Shown here: piece by piece, positions 1 through 8,675 of the stretch
How the letters are laid out: each line of letters starts with the position of its first letter
Position numbering within the stretch: position 1 is the first letter of the stretch
Source: an uncultured Methanobrevibacter sp.
GTDB lineage: Archaea > Methanobacteriota > Methanobacteria > Methanobacteriales > Methanobacteriaceae
Length of the DNA: 64,000 bases
Assembly (NCBI GenBank): GCA_900318035.1
Contig: ONJC01000009.1
Span: forward strand, 1 to 64,000
Direction: 5' to 3'
Position numbers and translations under genes: made by a program
The notes under the pieces: model-generated
The model's database searches: none
What the model was told of the DNA's origin: nothing
What the model saw: the letters and a program-made list of their open reading frames with translations, nothing else

Positions 1-448
1 TGTATATCAAGGTGTTCTTGGTGTTGGTGAAGATTCTGTCTTTACTGTTTGGTTTAAGGCTTTAACCAATGGTACTTTGGTGAATAATGTTACTGCTAGA
101 TCCAATGTGACTGATGATACTCCTGGTAATAATACTACTACAGTTTATCAGCCTGCTATGACAGTTGAGAAGGTTGCTTTGAATAAGTCTGCCTATGTTG
201 GCGATGTTATTGCATTTGATATTGTTGTACGTAATACTGGTGATTGTGATTTAGGTGATGTTACTGTTAGTGAAATCTATAATTCTGATGAGTTGAGTTT
301 CATTGGGTATTCTGATGATGCTTTATGGATTAGGTCTGGTAATGTGTTTGTATATCAAGGTGTTCTTGGTGTTGGTGAAGATTCTGTCTTTACTGTTTGG
401 TTTAAGGCTTTAACCAATGGTACTTTGGTGAATAATGTTACTGCTAGA
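1..448 (+). repeat. Exact 100-base direct repeat, period 348
   Basis: Bases 1-100 and 349-448 are identical. The 348-base period equals 116 codons, one DUF11 repeat. The first copy may begin before the window. Such exact repeats allow recombination or polymerase slippage, and the second copy ends exactly where the reading frame is lost. Confidence 0.9.
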
Positions 449-451
449 TAA
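2..451 (+). CDS. Adhesin-like DUF11-repeat protein, proximal part (partial, frameshifted)
   Basis: Open at the left window edge, so the true start lies outside. The translated part has DUF11-type beta-sandwich repeats of about 116 residues with the recurring motif VxNTGDCDL and phrases such as NNVTARSNVTDDTPGNNTTT. These repeats build long extracellular stalks in methanogen surface proteins. The frame ends at a TAA at 449-451, directly after an exact copy of an upstream sequence. Compared with the upstream copy, 29 bases are missing here, and the same protein continues in another frame at 450. I read 2-2063 as one gene broken by a frameshift; whether this is natural or a sequence error cannot be told from here. 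Confidence 0.8.
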   Translation, partial: VYQGVLGVGEDSVFTVWFKALTNGTLVNNVTARSNVTDDTPGNNTTTVYQPAMTVEKVALNKSAYVGDVIAFDIVVRNTGDCDLGDVTVSEIYNSDELSFIGYSDDALWIRSGNVFVYQGVLGVGEDSVFTVWFKALTNGTLVNNVTAR

Positions 452-2063
452 TACTACCACAGTCTATAATCCTGACATGAAAGTTGAAAAGATTTCATTG
501 AATAAGACTGTTTATGTCGGCAGTGAAACCTCATTCACTATTGTTGTTACTAATACTGGTGATTGTGATTTAAGTGACATTAAGGTTGTTGAGAAATTTG
601 ACGACGCTTTACGTTATGACGGTAAGTTTTCTGGTGAAAACTGGTATAATGAAGGTACAGAGTTTATTTACGGAGGCATTTTAAACCCAGGTCAATCAGC
701 TAGCTTCAATATTACTTTTGTTGCTATGGTTAATGGTACCTGGAGAAATACCGTTCATGTTTCATCAAACGGTACTGAAGAAAAGTCTGCTAATAACACT
801 ACTGAAGTACTTCCAATATGTGATGTAGAAGTTACTAAACTTGTTGACTCACATATACATTATCTGGATGAAAATATTATCTGGACCATTATAGTTAATA
901 ATAATGGGCCTAATGATGCATTAAATGTAAATGTTAGTGATATCTTGCCGAATACATTAAGGTTACTTGATGCAAATGCAAGCAAAGGTAATTATGCTGA
1001 TGGCGTTTGGATTATTGGAACCCTAAAATCCGGTGAAAAACAAATCTTAACATTGATTACAAATGCACTCAAGTCAAATGTAACAATAACAAACACAGCG
1101 GTTGTTAACACAACAACTCCTGAGTCAAATATAACCAACAACATAGATAACAACACTACTGAAATTAAACAGAAAGTAAGTTTGGCAATCGAAAAATCAG
1201 TATCCAATTCCACTCCTCACGTCGGTGATACCATAACATGGACAATTACTGTAACCAATAATGGTCCTGATACAGCTGAGGATGTTGTTATTGCAGATAT
1301 ATTGCCTGAAGGTTTAATTTTAGTTAATGGTGGACGTGTATTTGAAATCGGATCATTAGGATCAAATGAAAGTGTCAGTGTATCTGTCATAACTTTAGTA
1401 AATGCTACAGGTTCTATTGTTAATGTTGCAACAGTTACAACAACTTCAAATAACACTGGTGATAATGAAACTAACAAATCAGTCAATGTGACTAAAGTAG
1501 TTGTCATTGAAATTGAGGAAGTTCCTGATTCCATTCCGGATTATGGAAGTGAAATAAACGAACCAGAGGTTATTGAAAAGAGTGAAGAACCAGATGATAC
1601 TCCTATATTGAGTTATGACACTCCGGAAATAAATACTGGTGAACATTTCGAGGTTCCTATAGGTGTTCCTGATGTGGAGGTTCCTGAAGAGGTTCCTGAT
1701 GTTGAAGTTCCAGAGGAAGTTCCTGATGTGGATGTTCCAGAGGAAGTTCCTGATGTTGAAGTTCCAGAGGAAGTTCCTGAAGAGGTTCCTGATGTGGATG
1801 TTCCTGAAGAGGTTCCAGAGGAAGTTCCGGATATAAATGTAACTACTCCAGTCCCTGTTGATGTTGAAAATAATAATTCAACCAAAAAATCTCAGGTTAT
1901 TCCTAAAAACAGTACTAAACAGAACACTCCAATTAAAACAAAAGCACACAAAACTTCTAAAAATGTTGAAGTAAATGATAAACAGACTGCAAATCCTATT
2001 GCAGTATTAATGTTGGCTTTAATAAGTATTGTTGCACTTCAAATTAAACGAAAACGCAAATAG
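435..2063 (+). CDS. Adhesin-like DUF11-repeat protein, distal part with C-terminal membrane anchor
   Basis: This is the continuation of the gene entering from the left. The ATG at 435 is out of frame with the repeat it sits in; homologous protein begins at about 450 (NTTTVYNPD). It carries three to four DUF11-type domains, an acidic proline/valine-rich stalk (about residues 411-466), a short polar linker, and a hydrophobic segment ending in KRKRK at the C-terminus. That order fits a surface protein anchored in the cytoplasmic membrane and projecting through the cell wall. The fragment has no signal peptide of its own, which supports joining it to the upstream part. A hairpin terminator follows immediately. 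Confidence 0.8.
   Translation: MLLLDNTTTVYNPDMKVEKISLNKTVYVGSETSFTIVVTNTGDCDLSDIKVVEKFDDALRYDGKFSGENWYNEGTEFIYGGILNPGQSASFNITFVAMVNGTWRNTVHVSSNGTEEKSANNTTEVLPICDVEVTKLVDSHIHYLDENIIWTIIVNNNGPNDALNVNVSDILPNTLRLLDANASKGNYADGVWIIGTLKSGEKQILTLITNALKSNVTITNTAVVNTTTPESNITNNIDNNTTEIKQKVSLAIEKSVSNSTPHVGDTITWTITVTNNGPDTAEDVVIADILPEGLILVNGGRVFEIGSLGSNESVSVSVITLVNATGSIVNVATVTTTSNNTGDNETNKSVNVTKVVVIEIEEVPDSIPDYGSEINEPEVIEKSEEPDDTPILSYDTPEINTGEHFEVPIGVPDVEVPEEVPDVEVPEEVPDVDVPEEVPDVEVPEEVPEEVPDVDVPEEVPEEVPDINVTTPVPVDVENNNSTKKSQVIPKNSTKQNTPIKTKAHKTSKNVEVNDKQTANPIAVLMLALISIVALQIKRKRK
1665..1832 (+). repeat. Short tandem repeats coding VPDVEVPEE-type units
   Basis: About six imperfect units of 18-27 bases encode EVPDVEVPE, EVPDVDVPE and EEVPE variants. 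The product is an acidic, extended stalk before the membrane anchor. Unit number is likely to vary between strains. Confidence 0.85.
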
Positions 2064-2100
2064 GGTTATTTTATTAATCCTATTTTTTTATTTTTTTTTT
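2061..2100 (+). terminator. Hairpin plus T-run after the adhesin gene
   Basis: TAGGGTTA (2061-2068) pairs with TAATCCTA (2075-2082) around a six-base loop, with one G-T pair. A long T-rich tract follows. The hairpin includes the stop codon. Confidence 0.7.
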
Positions 2101-2188
2101 AAAACATAGCAATTAATTTATTCTTTAAAAATAGAATAACTGTTTGAAGAACTTCATATCTTCAATAAGTAAATTTTGATATTTTTTT

Positions 2189-3121
2189 TCACTTTAATAA
2201 TGAATATATGATTATTAATACATAAAACAGAATAAATAAAATCATTCCGGCATTTAATAAGCTTGTTTTCAGCGGATGTTTTAGGGCAATCTGTGTTTTG
2301 CTGCCGTTGAATTTGCCTTTTTTATAGCTTAAAAGTCCAAGTAATCCAACAAAAAATGCTGCAAGCATCACTAGAATATAAATGACTATAATCATTAAAT
2401 CCATTGTTGTGCCTGTATTTGAAATAAATGCCTGAACGCTTTGAACCACAAATAGGCTAATTACTGATCCCATCAGATTTACGATGATGTGCAGTGTTAT
2501 TGTATAAATTATTTTTCCGGTTCTTATGTAAACATATGCAAAGAATCCTCCTAGCAGGAATGCATAAAAGAATTGACTGAGGTTTCCGTGGAAAAATCCG
2601 AAGATAACTGCGGATAGAATAATTGAAACTCTGGCACCATATTTTATTGTTCTGTCTATTAAGAATTTTCTAAAAAAGATTTCTTCAAATATCGGTCCGA
2701 GTGCACTGACTAGTATCAGGTTTAGCCAGATGTCTGTTGAGTCAATCAGCTTTTGAACGGGATTAGTGATTTCCGTCTGGAATAGGCTTCCGATTGCTGA
2801 TGTTATACCAAGCCCAATCATGTTTCCAATCCACATTAACGTAAATGTAATTGCCAGATAAAGCAGAAATTTTTTAATGCTTAAACTTTCATTTTCCAAT
2901 TCCTGTTTTTCAATTTTTCTCATCAGGAAGAATAATACAGGAAACGGTAGAATATAATTGCATATGCCAGAAATAATTGTCAAAACATTGAAATTGTTTA
3001 ATATATTGTGATTTGTGAATCCGATGATATTAATCACTATTATCTGTATTATTAAAGATGCCACTCCAAACATCAGGTAGTTAAATCCGATTTTTGAGAA
3101 AAATTTTTTATGGATATTCAA
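2189..3121 (-). CDS. CPBP family intramembrane metalloprotease (CAAX protease-like)
   Basis: A 310-residue polytopic membrane protein with the three CPBP (Abi) motifs in order: EEIFFR with E146, E147 and R151; FGFFHGN with H178; and HIIVN with H211 and N215. These residues coordinate the metal and form the active site in Rce1-like proteases. Family members process prenylated proteins or act in peptide maturation and immunity; the substrate here is unknown. It stands alone on the minus strand between an adhesin and a ferredoxin gene transcribed the other way. All motif residues are present, so it should be active. Confidence 0.85.
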   Translation of the reverse strand: MNIHKKFFSKIGFNYLMFGVASLIIQIIVINIIGFTNHNILNNFNVLTIISGICNYILPFPVLFFLMRKIEKQELENESLSIKKFLLYLAITFTLMWIGNMIGLGITSAIGSLFQTEITNPVQKLIDSTDIWLNLILVSALGPIFEEIFFRKFLIDRTIKYGARVSIILSAVIFGFFHGNLSQFFYAFLLGGFFAYVYIRTGKIIYTITLHIIVNLMGSVISLFVVQSVQAFISNTGTTMDLMIIVIYILVMLAAFFVGLLGLLSYKKGKFNGSKTQIALKHPLKTSLLNAGMILFILFYVLIIIYSLLK

Positions 3122-3251
3122 TGTTTCACCTTGTAATCATTATTTCATATTTCTTAATATTTATGTATATCTTTTAAAATTTAGGCATGCCAAAATATTT
3201 ATATCAAATAAAAATAAACCAATAATTGTATAAAAGTGATGAGGTGCTATT

Positions 3252-3527
3252 ATGAGGCATAGAGGGGGAAGTTCCTCAATAGGACTTGAAATTGGTAAAT
3301 TAATATTTTCAGAGTTATTGTCCGCAAAATATAGGTCTAGTTGGCGTATTGGAAATAATATTGATCAATGTTTATTATGTGGAAAATGTGAGCTTGTCTG
3401 TCATTCAAATGCAATAAGGGTGAGCAGACATAACAGAACATGGACGTTGAACAATCGAAGATGCAGTCAGTGTTTGAGCTGTCTTGTCTCTTGTCCGAAA
3501 CATTGCCTGTCACAGGTCAGGCTTTAA
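3252..3527 (+). CDS. Small 2[4Fe-4S] ferredoxin-type protein
   Basis: A 91-residue protein with two CxxCxxCxxxC clusters: C40, C43, C46, C50 and C71, C74, C77, C81. The first lacks the usual proline after the last cysteine (CH), the second has CP. The N-terminal 39 residues are basic and glycine-rich and could dock to a partner. The arrangement resembles the electron-transfer subunits of membrane hydrogenases, but no hydrogenase gene is adjacent, so the partner is unknown. A GAGGTG ribosome-binding site lies just upstream of the ATG. It appears to be a single-gene unit. Confidence 0.8.
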   Translation: MRHRGGSSSIGLEIGKLIFSELLSAKYRSSWRIGNNIDQCLLCGKCELVCHSNAIRVSRHNRTWTLNNRRCSQCLSCLVSCPKHCLSQVRL

Positions 3528-3764
3528 TTTTCAGATGTCTAAAAAATATTTCCATTTTAAAACATTCATTTTTTCTTTTCATTTTGACGTGTATATGGGA
3601 AAATAACATAGTTTATTGTGATTTTTAGATTATGTCTTAGTAATCTATCTAATTTTGCACATTATGTTGATTTAAGTGCATTTTTAACTTAAATTAATTT
3701 AAATTTAATTATTGTTTTGAAGTTGTCAAATGTGGTTGTGTGATATTTGTCTATTGATTTTTAG

Positions 3765-3804
3765 TTTAGGTAAACCTAAAATTTAAATATTAGGTAAACC
3801 TAAA
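3765..3804 (+). promoter_or_regulatory. Two DtxR/IdeR-like operators flanking a TATA box
   Basis: The 14-base sequence TTAGGTAAACCTAA occurs twice, at 3766-3779 and 3790-3803, 24 bases apart. Its arms TTAGGT/ACCTAA are a perfect inverted repeat and match the half-sites of DtxR/IdeR metal-regulator boxes. A TATA-like TTTAAATA (3782-3789) lies exactly between the copies, so a bound repressor would cover the promoter. The target is the 3854-6278 gene pair. The rest of the 326-base gap (3528-3764) is AT-rich and shows nothing else to me. Confidence 0.75.
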
Positions 3805-3853
3805 TATTAATTGCTGAGCTGTTTATTTTTATAACTATGGGAGAGTAGAAAAA

Positions 3854-4120
3854 ATGCGATATGAAAATTTTTTAGATAAATGTGTTGAACACAAACATGC
3901 ATTGATTTTTGCAGCAGGAATTGCAACTGCTATTGTTGGTAAAAAAGTATTGGAATCCAAAGCGGTAAAAGATGCTGCTACTCAAGGAATGGCAGGCGTC
4001 ATGGCTGTTAGAAAAGATGCTGAAGAAACATTCCAGGACATGAGGGAAAATGCTGAAGAAATAGTTATTGATGCTCACGAAAAAGATAAAAAAGAAATCT
4101 ACGTAGAAGCCAAAGAATAA
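3854..4120 (+). CDS. Small membrane-associated protein next to a metal ATPase (DUF6110-like)
   Basis: An 88-residue protein with an N-terminal hydrophobic helix (about residues 14-31), then an amphipathic, charged helical tail rich in Glu, Lys and Ala. It resembles the DUF6110 family found beside heavy-metal P-type ATPases, though I cannot confirm the match. It is the first gene behind the doubled DtxR-like operator, 19 bases before the ATPase, so it is probably co-transcribed. A role as ATPase accessory or metal-handling helper is inference. It has no Cys and few His residues, so it is unlikely to be a metallochaperone of the usual type. Confidence 0.7.
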   Translation: MRYENFLDKCVEHKHALIFAAGIATAIVGKKVLESKAVKDAATQGMAGVMAVRKDAEETFQDMRENAEEIVIDAHEKDKKEIYVEAKE

Positions 4121-4139
4121 TTTTGTTTTAGGTTAAAAA

Positions 4140-6278
4140 ATGAAATTTCAAGTAATGTATGATAACGGTTCTCGTTTGAGAGTACGTTCAGGCCAGTGGG
4201 CTTTTACAAAAGAGGAAGGCTATGGTCTTGCTTCATTACTTTTGAATCAGAGTTTCATCCATGAGGTATATACTTCTCATAGAAACGGAAGTATAACAGT
4301 TTACTATGATGGGGATATTGAAAGCAAGCAAAAGATTTTTGATATCCTGAAAAGCATCACAATAGATGATTTGTTTGAAGCTGAACCCACACAAATTCAA
4401 GTTTCAAAAGAAATATCAGATGATTTCTATTTGAAATTATCTAAAATGATTTTCAATAGAATAAGTTACAGGCTATTTTTACCGATGCCGATAAGAAATG
4501 CATTGACAATATATCATGCAGCAAAATATATTTGGCAGGGTCTGGATAGCTTAACTTCATTCAGATGTGATGTTGCACTCCTTGATGGAGCGGCAGTTGC
4601 CGGAGCATTACTGCATAAGCAATACAAACCGGCAAGTTCCATGATGTTCTTATTGTCAATCTCCGATGCATTGGAAGACTACACAATACAAAAAGCCAAA
4701 AGCACTCTAAAAGACAGTCTGGCTTTAAACATCGATACTGTATGGGTAGTAGGAGAAAACGGTGAGGAAAAACAATGCCCTGCTGTTGATATCAATAAGG
4801 GAGACAAAATCAAAATCCATATGGGTGACGTGATACCTGTTGACGGAAAAGTAATTGAAGGAGAAGGTATGGTTAATGAGGCTTCAATGACCGGAGAACC
4901 ATTGGCCATTCACAAGAAGCCTGGAAAAACTGTGCATGCGGGCACTGTTGTCGAAGAAGGAAACATCATAGTCGAAGTTTATTCAATGAATAAGGAGACA
5001 AGATTAAACAAAATCATTAATCTTATTGAAAATTCAGAAGAGCTGAAGGCAGATACGCAAAGTAAAGCCGAAAAGCTCGCCGATTCAATTGTTCCATACA
5101 GTTTTCTTGCAACTGCACTGACATATTTGATTACAAGAAACCCTACAAAGGCATTGTCTGTTCTGATGGTTGATTTTTCATGTGCAATCAAACTGACAAC
5201 ACCATTGTCAATTATTTCTGCAATGCGCGAAGCATCAGACAACAGAATGATGGTTAAGGGCGGAAAATTCCTGGAAAGCTATGCAAATGCGGACACTATC
5301 GTATTTGATAAGACAGGAACACTGACAAATGCGACTCCAAAGGTTGTTGATGTCATTCCAATGTCCAGAAGGTACAAACGTGACGACATTTTGAGAATGG
5401 CCGCCTGCATTGAAGAGCATTTTGCACACAGCATTGCAACTGCTATTGTAAAGCAGGCTGAAGAAGAAGGTCTTAAACATGAAGAAGACCACAGTGAAGT
5501 CCAATATATTGTGGCTCATGGAATTGTAACTGAATATGATGGAAAACGTGCAGTAATAGGTTCCAGACACTTTTTATTCGATGATGAGAAGGTTAAAGTA
5601 ACCAAAACTCAGGAGAAAAAAATAGAAAAGAATGCTAAAGAGCACTCTGTAGTTTATCTGGCAATCGATGGAAAGCTTGAAGGAATAATATGCATTGATG
5701 ATCCGGTACGTGAGGAAGCGAAATATGTCATTGAAGAGCTTAAACAGTTAGGCATTGAAAATGTCATAATGCTTACGGGAGACAGTGAAAGCGGTGCTAA
5801 ATCAAGTGCCAAAGCTCTGGGAATTACTGAATACAAGTCCCAGGTGCTTCCGGAAGACAAATCAAGAATTGTTGAAGAACTTCAAGCAGAAGGAAAAACC
5901 GTAATAATGGTGGGAGATGGAATAAATGATTCACCGGCCCTGGCCGCTGCAGACATATCTGTGTCCATGAAAAATTCTTCTGATATCGCACGTGAAGTGG
6001 CCGATATATCACTATTGTCTGATGATTTGTATGACCTTGTTACACTTAGAAAGTTAAGTGTTGGAATGTTGGATAAAATCAACAGTAACTACCGTAATAT
6101 TGTAGCGGTCAATGGTTCACTTCTTGTTTTGGGAGTATTGGGCGTTATTCCACCATCAACTTCCTCAATGATACACAATTTCTCCACAATGCTGTTTGGA
6201 GTAATGAGTACCAAGTCTGTTTTAAAAGATGAAGAATACCGCAACACTATTGAAGTTGAAGCTAGTGAAGTAGCTTAA
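4140..6278 (+). CDS. P1B-like metal-transporting P-type ATPase
   Basis: A 712-residue ATP-driven cation pump. The actuator motif SMTGEP is near residue 250, the phosphorylation motif DKTGTLT has its aspartate at D390, and MVGDGINDSPAL is near residue 592. The N-terminal 70 residues look like an HMA-type domain but lack the CxxC metal site. The transmembrane metal motif is also altered: where most P1B pumps have CPC, this one has FSC in FSCAIKLTTP. Metal specificity therefore cannot be predicted from the standard rules. Position behind DtxR-like operators suggests a transition metal such as iron or manganese; this is inference. A T-rich stretch follows the stop. Confidence 0.9.
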   Translation: MKFQVMYDNGSRLRVRSGQWAFTKEEGYGLASLLLNQSFIHEVYTSHRNGSITVYYDGDIESKQKIFDILKSITIDDLFEAEPTQIQVSKEISDDFYLKLSKMIFNRISYRLFLPMPIRNALTIYHAAKYIWQGLDSLTSFRCDVALLDGAAVAGALLHKQYKPASSMMFLLSISDALEDYTIQKAKSTLKDSLALNIDTVWVVGENGEEKQCPAVDINKGDKIKIHMGDVIPVDGKVIEGEGMVNEASMTGEPLAIHKKPGKTVHAGTVVEEGNIIVEVYSMNKETRLNKIINLIENSEELKADTQSKAEKLADSIVPYSFLATALTYLITRNPTKALSVLMVDFSCAIKLTTPLSIISAMREASDNRMMVKGGKFLESYANADTIVFDKTGTLTNATPKVVDVIPMSRRYKRDDILRMAACIEEHFAHSIATAIVKQAEEEGLKHEEDHSEVQYIVAHGIVTEYDGKRAVIGSRHFLFDDEKVKVTKTQEKKIEKNAKEHSVVYLAIDGKLEGIICIDDPVREEAKYVIEELKQLGIENVIMLTGDSESGAKSSAKALGITEYKSQVLPEDKSRIVEELQAEGKTVIMVGDGINDSPALAAADISVSMKNSSDIAREVADISLLSDDLYDLVTLRKLSVGMLDKINSNYRNIVAVNGSLLVLGVLGVIPPSTSSMIHNFSTMLFGVMSTKSVLKDEEYRNTIEVEASEVA

Positions 6279-6370
6279 ACTTCATTTTATTTTTTTTTCC
6301 AATTTTTTTAAAGTTTTTATACTAGTTTAACATAACTATTAATGTATAAAATTTTTAGTTAAGTGATGAA

Positions 6371-7120
6371 ATGTTTGATAATTACAAGAACAAATTTGTT
6401 CCATTAATCATACCAATAATTTTAATCTTTTTTTGGTATTTAATAACTAATGGTTTAGGATTATTTTCTTCATATATCCTACCGGGACCGCTTGATGTGC
6501 TGAATTCCGCTCGTGTAGTTATTGAAAACGGAAAACTTTTAACAAATACTGTTGATACTTTGTTTAAAGTGTTTGCAGGTTTAATCTGTGCATCTGTTGT
6601 AGCAATTCCATGTGGAATTTTGCTTGGATGGTACAAGACCCTGGAAGATTTATGTACTTTTGTAATCAGTGTCTTAAGACCAATTCCTCCTGTCGCATGG
6701 ATTCCATTTTCAATTTTATGGTTCGGTATCGGTACTTTCCCTGCGGTGTTCATTATTTTCATGGGATGCGTATTTCCTATTTTGGTTTATACAATCGATG
6801 GAGTTAAAAGAACCGATAAGGTTTTGGTCGAATCCGCCCAAACCCTGGGTGCAAACGATTGGAATGTACTGAAACGTGTTGTTGTTCCATCTGCTGTCCC
6901 ATATATTGTTTCAGGTTTAAAAGTTGGTATCGGTATTGCTTTAATGTGTACAATTTCAGCGGAAATGATTGGTTCAAGCAGCGGTTTAGGTTATATGATT
7001 TTGACTGCAACAAACTTGTTCGATACAGGTACTACAGTTGTAGGTATGCTAGTAATCGGTTTGATTGGACTTGCTTTTGACTTTGTGTTCACAAAAGCTC
7101 AAGATAGGATTTTCTGGTAG
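6371..7120 (+). CDS. ABC transporter permease, SsuC/TauC (NitT) type
   Basis: A 249-residue integral membrane protein of the nitrate/sulfonate/taurine permease group. The coupling-helix EAA-like motif reads ESAQTLGANDWNVLKRVVVPSAVPYI, near residues 155-180, and contacts the ATPase. It forms a two-gene unit with the ATPase that starts eight bases after its stop. No substrate-binding protein is encoded nearby, so the substrate (sulfonate, taurine, a thiamine precursor or other) is open. Upstream is a TATA-like TTTATACT (6316) followed by ATAACTATT (6332-6340), a half-site resembling the metY and cysK operators. Confidence 0.85.
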   Translation: MFDNYKNKFVPLIIPIILIFFWYLITNGLGLFSSYILPGPLDVLNSARVVIENGKLLTNTVDTLFKVFAGLICASVVAIPCGILLGWYKTLEDLCTFVISVLRPIPPVAWIPFSILWFGIGTFPAVFIIFMGCVFPILVYTIDGVKRTDKVLVESAQTLGANDWNVLKRVVVPSAVPYIVSGLKVGIGIALMCTISAEMIGSSSGLGYMILTATNLFDTGTTVVGMLVIGLIGLAFDFVFTKAQDRIFW

Positions 7121-7128
7121 GTGTTAAT

Positions 7129-7881
7129 GTGTCAATTGAAGTTAAAAATATTAATAAATCCTTTGAAGGAAAAAAATCAGATAAATTATCTGTTTTAGAA
7201 AACATTAATGTCCATATTGATGATGGGCAGTTGGTTTGTCTTTTAGGACCTTCAGGATGTGGAAAAACTACACTTTTGAGATTAATAGCAGGTCTGGATA
7301 ACCCTACTTCAGGTGAGATAGTTGCAAATGGTGAAGTTGTTGAAAAGCCTTCCGGTGATCGGGCGGTTATTTTCCAGCAGTACTCATTATTCCCTTGGTT
7401 GACTGTATTGCAGAATGTTACTTTCGGTTTGGAGATGACCAATAAGGGAAACAAGGCGGAAAATATTGCAGCCGCAGAGAGATACCTGACAAGTGTTGGC
7501 TTAATTGACTTTAAGGATAGCTATCCTCATGAACTTTCAGGTGGTATGAAGCAAAGGGTTGCAATTATTAGATCTTTGCTTAATCATTCACCAATATTGT
7601 TAATGGATGAACCGTTTTCTGCATTGGATATGCAAAATAGGCACAAGCTTCAGGAACAGCTCATAGGGGTTTGGAAAAGATTTGAAAACACAATTGTTTT
7701 TGTAACCCACGATGTCGATGAAGCGGTATATCTTGCAGATAAGATTGTAATCATGGATAAGAATCCGGGAAGAATTGTAGAAATCATTGAAGTTGATATT
7801 GAAAGGCCGAGAAAAAGAGAATCTGAGGATTTCATAAAACTTCAGGAATCCATCGTTGACAAATTGGACATGGAAGAATAA
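7129..7881 (+). CDS. ABC transporter ATP-binding protein, SsuB/TauB type
   Basis: A 250-residue ATPase. Walker A is GPSGCGKTT (residues 40-48), the signature is LSGGMKQR, Walker B is ILLMDEPFSAL, and the switch histidine is in FVTHD. The start is GTG at 7129, with a TAGGTG ribosome-binding site overlapping the permease stop. It drives the permease encoded just upstream. The SsuB/TauB/NrtD-like subfamily is clear, but the solute is not. It converges with thiD on the other strand. Confidence 0.9.
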   Translation: MSIEVKNINKSFEGKKSDKLSVLENINVHIDDGQLVCLLGPSGCGKTTLLRLIAGLDNPTSGEIVANGEVVEKPSGDRAVIFQQYSLFPWLTVLQNVTFGLEMTNKGNKAENIAAAERYLTSVGLIDFKDSYPHELSGGMKQRVAIIRSLLNHSPILLMDEPFSALDMQNRHKLQEQLIGVWKRFENTIVFVTHDVDEAVYLADKIVIMDKNPGRIVEIIEVDIERPRKRESEDFIKLQESIVDKLDMEE

Positions 7882-7940
7882 TAGTTTTCGCTATTAATCA
7901 TTCCTTTACTTTTTTTTCTTAAAAATAATTACAACATCAG

Positions 7941-8675
7941 CTAAATTTTAGCTATCAATGTTCCGTAATTTCCATTTTTTATTCCCTCATAAACATAATC
8001 AAGGGATTTTACAATGCTTGTTTTTAAATCGTTGCCTTTAGCCAAATGAGCAACAATCGCTGATGACAGGTTACAGCCTGTACCGTGCAGGTTTTCAGTT
8101 TCAATCAGCTCCTGCTTTATTGTTGTAACATTGCCGTTAATGTTGATGGTGTTGATGCCGTCCAGATGACCTCCGGTAATAATGCTGTTGCATCTGATTT
8201 TTTCACAGGCTTTGATTGCATCTTCTTTTGTGTTGATGTCAATGCCTGATAGTTTTTCAGCTTCACTGACATTTGGTGTTGTCAGAATGGATTGAGGGAG
8301 CAAATATTTGTTGAATGCATCAGCTATGTCCTCTTTAGTCAAATCGCCGCCGGAAGTTGCAACCATCACTGGATCGACCACTGCTTTTAGGCGGTACTCC
8401 TTGACCTTTTTGGAAACAAGTTCTATAATTTCCGGTGAGTACAGCATTCCGGTTTTAATAAATTCAACTTCATATGAATCCATAACAGAATCAATCTGCT
8501 CTTCAATATATTCCGGTGAAACAGGCATTGTGGAAAAGAATTTATATGGGTTTTGGGCAGTAAGTGCAGTAACAATGCCACATCCGTAAACTCCGATGGC
8601 CTGAAATGTCTTCAAATCAGCAAAAACTCCTGCACCTCCTGACGGGTCAACGCCGGCTATACTCATTACAATCAT
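7941..8675 (-). CDS. thiD: Hydroxymethylpyrimidine/phosphomethylpyrimidine kinase
   Basis: ThiD phosphorylates 4-amino-5-hydroxymethyl-2-methylpyrimidine twice for thiamine synthesis. The N-terminus has the hallmark GVDPSGGAGVFADLKTF, and the C-terminal half has the anion-hole motif HGTGCNLSSAI of ribokinase-fold kinases. At 244 residues it is the single-domain length; there is no ThiN or ThiE fusion. The ATG directly follows the cofC stop, so it is the last gene of the proS-cofC-thiD transcript. Confidence 0.93.
   Translation of the reverse strand: MIVMSIAGVDPSGGAGVFADLKTFQAIGVYGCGIVTALTAQNPYKFFSTMPVSPEYIEEQIDSVMDSYEVEFIKTGMLYSPEIIELVSKKVKEYRLKAVVDPVMVATSGGDLTKEDIADAFNKYLLPQSILTTPNVSEAEKLSGIDINTKEDAIKACEKIRCNSIITGGHLDGINTININGNVTTIKQELIETENLHGTGCNLSSAIVAHLAKGNDLKTSIVKSLDYVYEGIKNGNYGTLIAKI

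Noticed and set aside
1613..1885. Antisense frame of Gly-Thr-Ser repeats opposite the adhesin stalk
   Set aside because: It is the complement of the VPDVEVPEE repeats and has no ribosome-binding site or sensible composition.
3440..3628. 62-codon frame overlapping the ferredoxin gene end
   Set aside because: It is a shifted reading of the ferredoxin gene and AT-rich flank; the Cys clusters are in the other frame.
7118..7881. TPP riboswitch linking the ABC pair with thiD
   Set aside because: No conserved TPP-riboswitch core was seen in the gaps, and thiD is on the opposite strand within an operon with proS.
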